A stretch of DNA of 64,000 nucleotides from Methylovulum sp. (GTDB taxonomy: Bacteria; Pseudomonadota; Gammaproteobacteria; Methylococcales; Methylomonadaceae), in contig JAURZI010000030.1 in the NCBI GenBank assembly GCA_030653435.1, positions 16,187 through 80,186 on the forward strand, given 5' to 3'. Made by a program: the position numbers and the translations under genes. Every line of letters begins with the position of its first letter. Positions within the stretch are counted from its first letter, which is position 1. This document shows, piece by piece, positions 48,832 to 58,400 of this stretch. The notes below the pieces were generated by a model, which saw only the letters and a program-made list of their open reading frames with translations, was not told the origin of the DNA and made no database searches.

Positions 48832-50286
48832 ATGCCAAACCGACTTGCATCAAAACAGCTCACCCAATACGACGTCATTGTCATCGGCGCAGGCCCTGCC
48901 GGTTATTCCAGCGCCATACGCTGTGCCCAACTGGGATTAAAAACCGCCTGTGTCGATAACTGGCGAAATAAAAAGGGGCAACGCACGCTCGGCGGCGTGC
49001 ACCTGAACTCCGGCTGTGTGGCATCCATCACATTGCTGGAATCGGCCAAGCTGTTCCATGCGCTCAATCATGAAATCGGCAAACACGGCATTCATGCTGA
49101 AAATATTTCGGCCGACATTCCGGCAATGATTCAACACAAAGACGATATCATTGACGCGCTAGGCCACAAGATTTCCGATATTTTCGCACACCACCACATT
49201 GACAGCATTCATGCGAGCGGCAGATTGCTGAATGCACGGCAAATTGAAATTACGCCGCTGGATGGCACGGCACAGTCCGTACTCAATGCCAAACATATTA
49301 TTTTGGCGACGGGCTCGTCGCCGATACATTTGCCTTACGCCAAAGTCGACAATGAATTTATCTTAGATTCTTTCGCCGCATTAAACTTGACCAGCCTGCC
49401 TAAAAAGCTGGCGATTATCGGCGCAGGCGTCAACGGCCTGGAATTGGCGAGCATCTGGAGCCGACTGGGCGCAGAAACCATATTGCTGGAAGCGCAGGAA
49501 ACTTTTTTATCGCTGCCCGACCAGCAAATTTCGCGTGAAGCTTATCGTATTTATTCGGAGCAAGGCCTGGATATGCGCCTGGGCGCACGCGTGATTTCCG
49601 CCAAGAAGGGCAAGAGCAAGGTCATCGTCGAATATCAAGATCAGGACGGTACCCATACGCTACGCGTAGATAAGCTGATTGTCGCTTCGGGACGCAAACC
49701 CAACACGGAAAATCTCGCCGCCGCCGAAGCCAATTTGCTGCTGGACGAAAACGGCTATATCCATGTCGATGAAAATTGCCGCACCAACCTGCCCGGTGTT
49801 TATGCCATCGGCGACCTTAACCTGTTAGGCCCGATGCTCGCGCATAAAGGCATAGAGGAAGGCGTCTTCGTCGCCGAACATTGTGCGGGCCAGCGCAGCA
49901 CCATCAATTACGACACGCTGCCCAGCGTCATTTACACCGAACCGGAAATCGCCTGGGTCGGTCAAACCGAACAGGCATTAAGAACAATGGGCGTACCCAT
50001 CAAAGTCGGCGTTTTTCCGCTAAACGCAACCGCCCGTGCCCAAGCGATATGCAAAACCGAAGGCTTGATTAAAATCATCGCCCACGCAGAAACCGATGCG
50101 CTGTTAGGTGTGCACATCATCGGCGCACAAGCCTCGGAACTGATAGCCGAAGCCGTATTGGCCATGGAGTTTTCGGCCAGCAGCGAAGATTTGGCAAGGA
50201 CCATACACGCACACCCTACCCTGTCCGAAGGTTTTCATGAAGCGGCGCTGGCTTTCAAGAAAATGACCATGCACTTGACACTTTAA
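48832..50286 (+). CDS. lpdA: Dihydrolipoamide dehydrogenase (E3) homologue with altered redox site
   Basis: 484 residues, third gene of the sucAB operon. FAD site DVIVIGAGPAGYSSAIRCAQ, NAD site AIIGAGVNGLELASIWSRLG, FAD-ribityl site YAIGDLNLLGPMLAHKGIEE, and the C-terminal His-Glu region HAHPTLSEGFHEAAL are all as in E3. But the active-site motif, normally G-T-C-L-N-V-G-C-I-P-S-K, reads GVHLNSGCVASI: residue 57 is His (codon 49000-49002), only Cys62 remains, and the following Ser-Lys pair is changed. A disulfide cannot form, so classical lipoamide oxidation looks impossible. It may be a diverged oxidoreductase, or E3 comes from another locus. Stop overlaps the next gene tail to tail by 3 bases. 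Confidence 0.88.
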   Translation: MPNRLASKQLTQYDVIVIGAGPAGYSSAIRCAQLGLKTACVDNWRNKKGQRTLGGVHLNSGCVASITLLESAKLFHALNHEIGKHGIHAENISADIPAMIQHKDDIIDALGHKISDIFAHHHIDSIHASGRLLNARQIEITPLDGTAQSVLNAKHIILATGSSPIHLPYAKVDNEFILDSFAALNLTSLPKKLAIIGAGVNGLELASIWSRLGAETILLEAQETFLSLPDQQISREAYRIYSEQGLDMRLGARVISAKKGKSKVIVEYQDQDGTHTLRVDKLIVASGRKPNTENLAAAEANLLLDENGYIHVDENCRTNLPGVYAIGDLNLLGPMLAHKGIEEGVFVAEHCAGQRSTINYDTLPSVIYTEPEIAWVGQTEQALRTMGVPIKVGVFPLNATARAQAICKTEGLIKIIAHAETDALLGVHIIGAQASELIAEAVLAMEFSASSEDLARTIHAHPTLSEGFHEAALAFKKMTMHLTL

Positions 50287-52871
50287 AATTTTCGGATTGC
50301 GCTTACAGTATGTTGACCAAACATATCCGCGCTAACAGGACGGCCGAAATAATAACCCTGAAATACAGCACAGCCTTTTGCCACTAAAAAGCTGAGCTGT
50401 TGTTCGGTTTCCACGCCTTCTGCAACCACCGCCAAGCCCAGGTTTTTTGCCATCGCCAGTATAGTCTCCACAATTACTTCATCATTGGTGTTATGGTTGA
50501 TATTCCTGACAAAGCTTTGATCAACCTTTAATTGGCTCAACGGGAATTGTGTCAGATAGGCCAGCGATGAATAGCCGGTGCCAAAATCATCAATGCTGAT
50601 GCTGATGCCTAGCTCCGTCAGCAATTGCATTTTGCCGACGGTGACGTGGATATTTTCAATCAGGATGCTTTCGGTCAATTCAAGCATCACAGACGCCGGT
50701 GAAATATCTTCATCGGCAATGGCTTGCTTAACCTGATCGACAAAATCCGGTTGCTGAAACTGCCGTGAGCTGACATTGATGGCAATATGCGTCAAACTTA
50801 AACCTTCGTTCTGCCACTTTTTTATCTGTCGGCAGGCCTCCTGCAATACCCAGTTCCCTATGGGTATAATCAAACCGGTTTCTTCAGCAATCGGGATAAA
50901 ATCAAGCGGAGATACCCTGCCCCGTTCGGGGTGCAGCCAACGGATCAGCGCTTCCGCACTCAGTATATTGCCGTCAAGGTCAACCTGCGGCTGGTAATAG
51001 AGCGCAAATTGCTGCTGGTCGACGGCGATTCTAAGGCTGTGTTCAAGCTGCAAATACTTGTCGGCGGCTTCCTGCATGCTTTGGTCGAAAAAACTGACGG
51101 TGTTCCTGCCTTTTTCTTTGGATTGGTACATGGCGGTATCCGCCTGTTGTATCAAAACCGTCGCCTCTTCAGGGCAAGTGCCGTTAAACAGCGTAATGCC
51201 CATGCTGGCACTGAAAAAATGTTCGTTATTTTTTAACAAATACGGCTGGTTTAAGGTTTCCATCACTTTCTCGGCGACATTCAGTATATGGTTAGTCGCA
51301 TCATCGAGATCAGCGGCATGGGTGTCAGCCAATATGACAAACTCATCACCACCCAAACGGGCGGGCATATCTTCTTCCCTAAGCGCCCCCTTCAAGCGAT
51401 TGGCGACTTGCACCAACAATTCATCGCCAATCTGATGGCCTAGCGAATCATTGAGCAATTTAAAACGATCCAGATCCAAAAAAATAATGGCGATATAGGT
51501 ATTGCCCCGCTTCGCCTGGATCAGCGCCCGCTCTATCCTTTCCAGCAGCAGACGCCGGTTAGGCAGCTCAGTCAACGGGTCATAAAATGCCAGCTTGGTA
51601 ATATGGTCCTCAAACATTTTTTTCTCGCTGATGTCGGTAAACACAGCCACATAATGCGTCGTCTCGCCCGCGCTGTTCTTAACGGCGGTGATACATTGCC
51701 ATTGCGGATATATCGAGCCGTCTTTACGCCGGTCCCATATTTCACCGGTATATTTGCCTGCCGTGGTCAGTTGCCGCCACATCTCGTCAAAAAAATCCTT
51801 ATTATGTTTGCCTGAATTAAGGATGTTCGGTTTTTTACCGATAACCTCTGCCGACGAATAGCCTGTAACTGTGCTGAAAGCCTTGTTGACGCGCAGGATG
51901 ACCCCATCCGGGTCGGTAATAATAATGCCCTGCAACGTATCGAAGGTTATTGCGGCAAGATGGAGCTCTTCTTCGGTATTTTTATAATCGGTAATATCCA
52001 TCCAGGCACCGAAAATCTCATCAATTTCGCCCTCCGGTGTCCGCAGAAAAATCAATTTATCGTGTATCCAGCGATACGAACCATCCTTATGCCGAAAACG
52101 GTATTGGGAATCCAGATACTCAACCTTGTCCAGATGCTCTGTTAAATTGATCGGGTGATGCCTGTCATCAGGATGAATATGGCTAGCCCACAAGGCATCA
52201 TCTGAATACCATTCGGCAGGCTGAAACCCGGTGATGGCTAAAAATGCGTCGCTGACATAAGTGCTTTTAAACGGATATTGCCTATTTCCGCTAGGTTTTA
52301 GGGTATAAATCGCTGCCGGACTGATATTCACAACATGCCTGAAACGCTGCTCGCTCTCCACCTGGGCTTGGTTGCTGGCCTGCAACAGCCCAACCAGTCT
52401 GTCCAGATCGGCATTCAACCGGCTTAACTCGGCCTTGGTTTCTTTATGGTAGTTAATCTCGCTTTGCAGCCGCTGGTTGGCCTGCACCAACGCCGAGGAG
52501 CTGGGGATACGCAAGGCTTTAGGGATCAACGGCCATAACATGGCCGCAGCAAGCACCGAAATAATCGCAGTAAACGCTTCGGTCAAGGCCGCCAAGCCAT
52601 AAACCGGCTTCCATATAGTAACTACAGCCAAGGTGTGCGTCATACCGCAGGCAAAGATAAAGATGCTGAATAATATAAAAATCCATTTAAATTCAATATC
52701 ATTACGCCTATAGACAAAATAGCTTAACGCGACGGGAATCGAGAAATACGATAGCGCTATAACGACATTGGCTATGACAAATGTCCATAATAAGCTTGGT
52801 TTCCAAAGCAGACAAAAGCCATGCGGCATGAAGTCTTTAGTATCGAATAAATAGGTAATCCAATCTTGCAT
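50283..52871 (-). CDS. ETR1-like membrane sensor, PAS, GGDEF-EAL protein
   Basis: 862 residues. The N terminus has three or four transmembrane helices: VIALSYFSIPVALSYFVYRR and IFILFSIFIFACGMTHTLAV. These align with the ethylene-binding domain of plant ETR1 (AYFSIP and CGATH): Tyr42, Ile72, Cys75 and His79 match ETR1 Tyr32, Ile62, Cys65 and His69, the copper ligands being Cys and His. ETR1 Asp25 is Asn35 here. Then a coiled coil (about 130-170), two PAS domains (about 170-420), GGDEF (ARLGGDEFVILAD) and EAL (SAEALIRWLHPERG; IDDFGTGYSSLAYL). Both catalytic motifs are intact, so it could make or break c-di-GMP in response to a small copper-bound ligand. Ligand identity is inference. Confidence 0.88.
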   Translation of the reverse strand: MQDWITYLFDTKDFMPHGFCLLWKPSLLWTFVIANVVIALSYFSIPVALSYFVYRRNDIEFKWIFILFSIFIFACGMTHTLAVVTIWKPVYGLAALTEAFTAIISVLAAAMLWPLIPKALRIPSSSALVQANQRLQSEINYHKETKAELSRLNADLDRLVGLLQASNQAQVESEQRFRHVVNISPAAIYTLKPSGNRQYPFKSTYVSDAFLAITGFQPAEWYSDDALWASHIHPDDRHHPINLTEHLDKVEYLDSQYRFRHKDGSYRWIHDKLIFLRTPEGEIDEIFGAWMDITDYKNTEEELHLAAITFDTLQGIIITDPDGVILRVNKAFSTVTGYSSAEVIGKKPNILNSGKHNKDFFDEMWRQLTTAGKYTGEIWDRRKDGSIYPQWQCITAVKNSAGETTHYVAVFTDISEKKMFEDHITKLAFYDPLTELPNRRLLLERIERALIQAKRGNTYIAIIFLDLDRFKLLNDSLGHQIGDELLVQVANRLKGALREEDMPARLGGDEFVILADTHAADLDDATNHILNVAEKVMETLNQPYLLKNNEHFFSASMGITLFNGTCPEEATVLIQQADTAMYQSKEKGRNTVSFFDQSMQEAADKYLQLEHSLRIAVDQQQFALYYQPQVDLDGNILSAEALIRWLHPERGRVSPLDFIPIAEETGLIIPIGNWVLQEACRQIKKWQNEGLSLTHIAINVSSRQFQQPDFVDQVKQAIADEDISPASVMLELTESILIENIHVTVGKMQLLTELGISISIDDFGTGYSSLAYLTQFPLSQLKVDQSFVRNINHNTNDEVIVETILAMAKNLGLAVVAEGVETEQQLSFLVAKGCAVFQGYYFGRPVSADMFGQHTVSAIRKF

Positions 52872-53113
52872 AAATCGTCAGCGCCGTTGTGCCAGAAATG
52901 ACCGTAGTGATTGATACCTAGCTTAAGGGTTGCCGGTGTTAAAACCATCAGTACGGGTGTTATTCATCATACCATGATAGTTTTGCAACGCCGAAAATGG
53001 GCAGGTGTATGGATCAGGCTCTTCACGCTAATGCAAGACCCGGCACCGCTGATTGTTGTCTTTGCTTAAAGGGCGATATAATCCCGGCACACTCGCGCAC
53101 CGTGACCATAATA

Positions 53114-54127
53114 ATGAATCCCATCTGGAAAAATTTTTTACGCTCTGAACAAGCGGACGTTGAAACAGACGCCCAAATCAGCTTCCCTGCCAACGCTGAC
53201 GGACATAAGCCGCGTATTTATGCGCTGGCCCATTTGGCTGTGTTGACGATCAGCGGCAACGATGCTGCAAATTTATTGCAGGGACAAATCAGCTGTAACA
53301 TCCGTGATCTTAGCGAAACCCAAAGCAGCCTGGGAGCATTATGCAACCCGAAAGGCCGGGCCATCGCCACATTTTTGCTGATTAAAACCGACGACATTTT
53401 TCTTATGGTTTTACCCGTAGAGCTGTTAGCAACCGTTAAAAAAAGATTGGGCATGTACATCCTGCGCTCGGATGTGCTGTTGACCGACAGTTCCGATTCG
53501 CTGTGCGTGCTGGGCTGGAAGCCCCCGTCCGCGCAATTGTCCGATGACGAAGCCTTATTCAGCACCTTGCCACAAGTCCCCCTCAGCATCAATCTCGGCC
53601 AGCGCCGCTTGCTGGTCGCCCGCCCCGAAACCGCCATCGCATGGTGGACGGAACAGACTCGCCACGGTTGTCTGGCAACAAGTTCAGCGCAGTGGCGCTA
53701 TCTGGACATCATTGCAGGCTTGCCCTGGCTGACGACCGCAACCTCGGAAGCCTTCATCCCGCAAATGCTTAACCTGGATAAGCTGGGCGGCATCAGTTTC
53801 ACAAAGGGGTGTTATACCGGTCAGGAAATCATTGCCCGCACCCATTATCTGGGTAAGGCTAAACGCGCGATGTTTCTTGCCGAATGCCAAACCCCCGAAA
53901 TGCCCGCGCCCAATACAGTTATTTTCGATGACAGCCTGCCCGATAGCAGCCAACCAGCCGAAACACCAGAACAGGATCAGGCCGCAGGCCGGGTATTGCT
54001 GGCAGCACAGCAAGACGGCATATGCAAAATGCTCATCGTGATCCCGATTTCCGAGACCGGCACATACCAGCTCAAGCTCGCCGACCAACATAAACTGGCT
54101 TTATTGGCGCTACCCTACAGCATCTAG
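53114..54127 (+). CDS. ygfZ: Folate-binding protein YgfZ
   Basis: 337 residues from ATG 53114 (MNPIWKNFLRSE); longer upstream frame lacks similarity. Family marks: LLQGQISCNIRDL, LCNPKGRAIATFLL, and the signature KGCYTGQEIIARTHYLGKAK with its conserved Cys. YgfZ uses tetrahydrofolate in repair or assembly of certain Fe-S enzymes, in the cytosol. ctaA follows after 29 bases. Confidence 0.93.
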   Translation: MNPIWKNFLRSEQADVETDAQISFPANADGHKPRIYALAHLAVLTISGNDAANLLQGQISCNIRDLSETQSSLGALCNPKGRAIATFLLIKTDDIFLMVLPVELLATVKKRLGMYILRSDVLLTDSSDSLCVLGWKPPSAQLSDDEALFSTLPQVPLSINLGQRRLLVARPETAIAWWTEQTRHGCLATSSAQWRYLDIIAGLPWLTTATSEAFIPQMLNLDKLGGISFTKGCYTGQEIIARTHYLGKAKRAMFLAECQTPEMPAPNTVIFDDSLPDSSQPAETPEQDQAAGRVLLAAQQDGICKMLIVIPISETGTYQLKLADQHKLALLALPYSI

Positions 54128-54156
54128 CCCTGTCACCCATAGCAAACACCACGACA

Positions 54157-55140
54157 ATGAACATTCAAGCCGCTTTACGTTTTCGCCGCTTAGGCACCAT
54201 CACCATTTTCGCCGTTTATTTTGTCATTCTGGTCGGCGGCATAGTCAGGGCATCCGGCGCCGGCATGGGTTGCCCGGACTGGCCGACCTGCTTTGGGCAA
54301 TGGGTCCCACCTACCGATGAAACGCAGCTACCGGCCAATTATCATGAGATTTATGCACAACGCGGTTATGAAAACACTCAATTCAATCCGATAAAAACCT
54401 GGACTGAATACACCAACCGGCTGATCGGCATGACCATCGGCTTTTTAATCTTGCTGACCGCCTGGTCGTCACGTATTTATCTTAAGACCGATAAAACCAT
54501 ATTCTATCTGGCCTTAGCCAGTTTTTTCCTGGTCGGCTTCCAGGGCTGGCTAGGATCGACCGTCGTCGCCAGCAACCTCAAACCCTTGATGATTACCGTA
54601 CACATGCTGGTAGCCCTGTTCATCGTCGCATTGCTGATTTATACGATTGCCCGTTCGCAACGCGACGCTATCAGCCAGCTGGACATACGGGGTTTACCGG
54701 ATAGTTTCAAAACCGTGTTGCTTATCGCGATGTTTATGATCTTGCTGCAAATTGCGATGGGCACCCAGGTCAGGGAAGCCGTCGATTTTATTGCCCATGA
54801 ACACAGCTATATTGACCGCAAATACTGGCGGGATGATTTTCCGGTCATTTTTTATGTACACCGCTCGTTTTCATCGCTGATTCTGTTTACCCATGTATGG
54901 CTGGTCTGGAAAATTGTTCAGGCCATACCCAAAACAAGCGTGCTGTTCCGCACCGGTATAGCGCTAGGCGCGCTCGTGGCCTCGGCCATACTGGCAGGTG
55001 TTACGCTAGACCGGTTAGGCATGCCCGCCGTGGTCCAGCCCCTGCACCTGCTGATCGCCAACCTTATTTTCGGTACGCAGTTTTTTCTTTATATTTGCGT
55101 AAATTATGCAGGCGCAAACAAACCGGCCCAAATCTGCTGA
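54157..55140 (+). CDS. ctaA: Haem A synthase, COX15/CtaA family
   Basis: 327 residues with about eight transmembrane helices. Family motifs: GGIVRASGAGMGCPDWPTCF near the start, NRLIGMTIGFLILLTAW, GWLGSTVVASNLKP with the following ITVHMLVAL, QIAMGTQVRE, and VHRSFSSLILFTHVWLV. It oxidises haem O to haem A for cytochrome aa3 oxidase. No ctaB or cox genes are adjacent. The repeat at 55195 begins 55 bases after its stop. Confidence 0.92.
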   Translation: MNIQAALRFRRLGTITIFAVYFVILVGGIVRASGAGMGCPDWPTCFGQWVPPTDETQLPANYHEIYAQRGYENTQFNPIKTWTEYTNRLIGMTIGFLILLTAWSSRIYLKTDKTIFYLALASFFLVGFQGWLGSTVVASNLKPLMITVHMLVALFIVALLIYTIARSQRDAISQLDIRGLPDSFKTVLLIAMFMILLQIAMGTQVREAVDFIAHEHSYIDRKYWRDDFPVIFYVHRSFSSLILFTHVWLVWKIVQAIPKTSVLFRTGIALGALVASAILAGVTLDRLGMPAVVQPLHLLIANLIFGTQFFLYICVNYAGANKPAQIC

Positions 55141-55194
55141 CAGCGACTAGGCGATGACTGATGCGCGGGATGGCTTTTGGATCATCCGCAGGGC

Positions 55195-55382
55195 TACTCC
55201 CATCTGACTCAAAAAGTGTTGAAGTTTTTGCAAGAGGTCATTATTCAGCCTTTTCCCATCGTAGGGCGCGCCGTGCGCGCCATCGGCGGCTCGGTACCGG
55301 AAAAGGCCCGCCCTGCGTTTCGCGTGACGGTAGGTGTCGCCGGTGTTTAAAACTTAGACGTTTTCTCGATCAGATGGGAGTA
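55195..55382 (+). repeat. MITE-like repeat, copy 1
   Basis: 188 bases, ends TACTCCCATCTGA and TCAGATGGGAGTA (13-bp perfect inverted repeat). Inside is a GC-rich palindromic core (GTAGGGCGCGCC...GCCCGCCCTGCG). Closely similar to 59159-59353 in the same orientation. No coding capacity. Confidence 0.85.
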
Positions 55383-55404
55383 CTACGAATAGCTAAGGTA
55401 GACA

Positions 55405-58400
55405 CTAGCTATGCTGCTGGTCACGCAATATGCCGGCAAACTCATGCGTAGGCACCGCTTTACTTTTGATATAGCCCTGATAACTATCGCAACCCTTGGC
55501 CTGCAAAAAAGCCAACTGCCCGACAGTCTCTACGCCTTCCGCCAAGACCTTAAAGCCCAGAATATGGCCCATGGCAATAATAGTGGCGGCAATTTCCATA
55601 TCATCTTTATGGAAAGGAATATCATCGATAAAGCTCTTGTCAATTTTCAATACATCCAGCGGGAAGTGTTTGAGATACGCCAAGGACGAATAACCCGTGC
55701 CAAAATCATCAATAGCAAGGCGAACGCCTTGAGCGCGGAGATTATTAAGGATGGCTGTAGCATTGTCCTGATTGCCCATCAACCCGCTTTCGGTTATTTC
55801 CAATTCCAGGTGCTTGGCGGGAAAACCGGTTTCACTTAACACCGTCGCCACCAAGGCGCAAATGTCGCTACGGCGAAACTGATGCGGCGACACATTGACA
55901 GCCAGGGTAATAGCCGGCAAACCCTCATCCAGCCATTGCCGACCTTGCCGACAGGTTTCCCGCAACACCCATTCACCAATCGCGATAATCAGGCCGGTTT
56001 CTTCGGCAATGGGAATAAAACGTAGCGGTGAAATCAGCCCTTCTACCGGGTCTTGCCAACGCACCAAGGCTTCAGCGCCAACAATACAACCACTGTCTAT
56101 AGCCACCTGCGGCTGGTAAAAAACGCGCAGCTCCTGCCTGGCAATCGCACGGCGCAGCCGTGTTTCCAGTGCTATGCGCTCCTGGGCTGCGAGCGTCAGG
56201 TCTTCGGAAAAATAGGCAAAGCAGCCGCGACCGGCGTCTTTAGCCTGATACAGCGCAGCATCGGCATGGTCCATAAGCGTCTCCGTGCTGTCGCCGTGTT
56301 GCGGGTACAAACTAATGCCTATGCTCGCGCCAATCTCGACATTGCCGCTCTGGGGCAGACAAAACGGCTCGGTTAAATCCGTGATGATTTCTTTAGCCAC
56401 CCGTGCGGCATCTTCCGGCTGGGCAATATCTTCCAGCAACACGACAAACTCATCGCCACCCAAGCGGGCTACCATATCGACATCGCGCAATCTTGCCGTG
56501 ATGCGTACAGCCACTTGCCGTAACAAATCGTCGCCCGCCAGATGCCCCAAACTGTCGTTAACAGCTTTAAAACGATCCAGGTCAAGCATTAATAAGGCCA
56601 GATGCCTGCCGTCGCGTCGTTCCATATTAATGCCGTGTTTGAGCCGCTCCAGCAATAACCGGCGATTAGGCAATTGGGTCAGCGGATCATAGAACGCCAG
56701 TTGCTTGATTTGCTCCTCAGCGGCCTTGTGCTCGGTAATATCGGAATGGCTGGCGACATAATGGGTGACCCTGCCGTCACGCCCTTTTACCGCAGTAATG
56801 GACAGCCATTTAGGATAAATTTCGCCATTCTTGCGGCGATCCCAGATTTCTCCATGCCAAGCGCCAGTACTCAGAATGCTTTCCCACATCGCCGCATAAA
56901 AAGCCGCATCATGACGCCCGGATTTGAGCATGTTTATTTTCCGTCCCAGAGCTTCCGCTTCCGTATAGCCGGTAGATTCAGAAAAGGCCTTGTTGACCCG
57001 AAGAATGACGCTTGCAGTATCGGTGATGACCATCGCTTCCTGGGACTCGAAGGCAGTGGCGGCGATACGCAGGTCCTGTTCTATGCGTTTACGCTCGGTG
57101 ATGTCTCGGCAAAAAGCGCAAAGCTGCTGGAATTCAGGTAAAAAGGCAACTGACACTTCAATATCAATGGCATGCCCGTCTTTATGGCGGTGACGGGTTT
57201 CGAACAGGTCATAACCCTGTGCTTTAACTGTTTCAAGATGCACACTTACTTGTTCCGGCGCTTCGTTAACTTCCAACTGGCTGATGTGCATGGTCACCAA
57301 TTCATCAATTGCATAGCCGGTAATGCTTGCATAAGCCTCATTCACTTGCAGCAGTTTACCCATCGCATCAGCGATCCAAAATCCGTCGAGGGATATATCG
57401 GTCATCGCTTTGATGAGATGCAGCACCCGTTCGGATTGCTTGCGCTCGGTAATGTCCTGCACACAACCCACTAGGCGTAGCGGCTTTTTTACATCATCGA
57501 ATTGCAAGCCGCCGTTACCCCGGATAAAACGGACGCTGCCGTCCGCCAGCATAATACGGAAATCCAGTTCATGTTGCCCCTGCCCTGCCTGGCGATCACT
57601 CAGCCAACTGTTCATCGCGGCACGGTCGTCCGGATGGATCACATCGAGAAACTCATTCAGCGAACAACCGCGCGTCTGCTGGGTAACGCCAAAAATATGA
57701 TACATTTCCTCCGACCAGCTCATGCAACCGGTCGCCAGTTCCATGGACCAACTGCCGACATGGGCGATGTGCTGTGATTCGGACAGCATCTGTTCTTTGT
57801 CCTTTAACAGCTGATGTGCTTGTTTACGTTCGGTTATATCGATTGCCGAACCGATATAACCGGTGAACACCCCGTTTTCATCATAAAGCGGCATGCCTTT
57901 ATCTAAAATCCAGTGCCAATCGCCATCCGCGCCACGCAGGCGATATTCCGTGGTAATAGCGGTGTGGATCCCTGTATTTTGATAATACGCTACGAAAGCA
58001 GTCTCCCGGTCATCGGGATGAATAATGCTGATCCAGTCTGCATAGGTCTTCATCTGCGTCGAATCAAAACCGGTGAAATCCAGCCAGGATTGGTTGACAA
58101 AAGTGGGCTCCCCATCGACATCGGTAAGCCAGATCATAATGAGCGAACTGTTGGCCATCCGGCGAAAACGCTCCTCACTTGCCCGTAACATCGCATCGGC
58201 TTGTCGGCGCTCACTGATGTCCCGCAAGGCGCTGGCGAAAAACAAGCCCTGCTCTGTTTGGATTGGACTTAAGCTGATTTCCACATCCAATTCGCTACCG
58301 TCTTTTCGTAGCGCCAATACCGCCCGCCCCGTTCCCATCGGCCTAGCGACTGCCGAAGCGGCAAACTGTGCCCGCAATTCCGGGTGCCCCTTGCGGAAGC

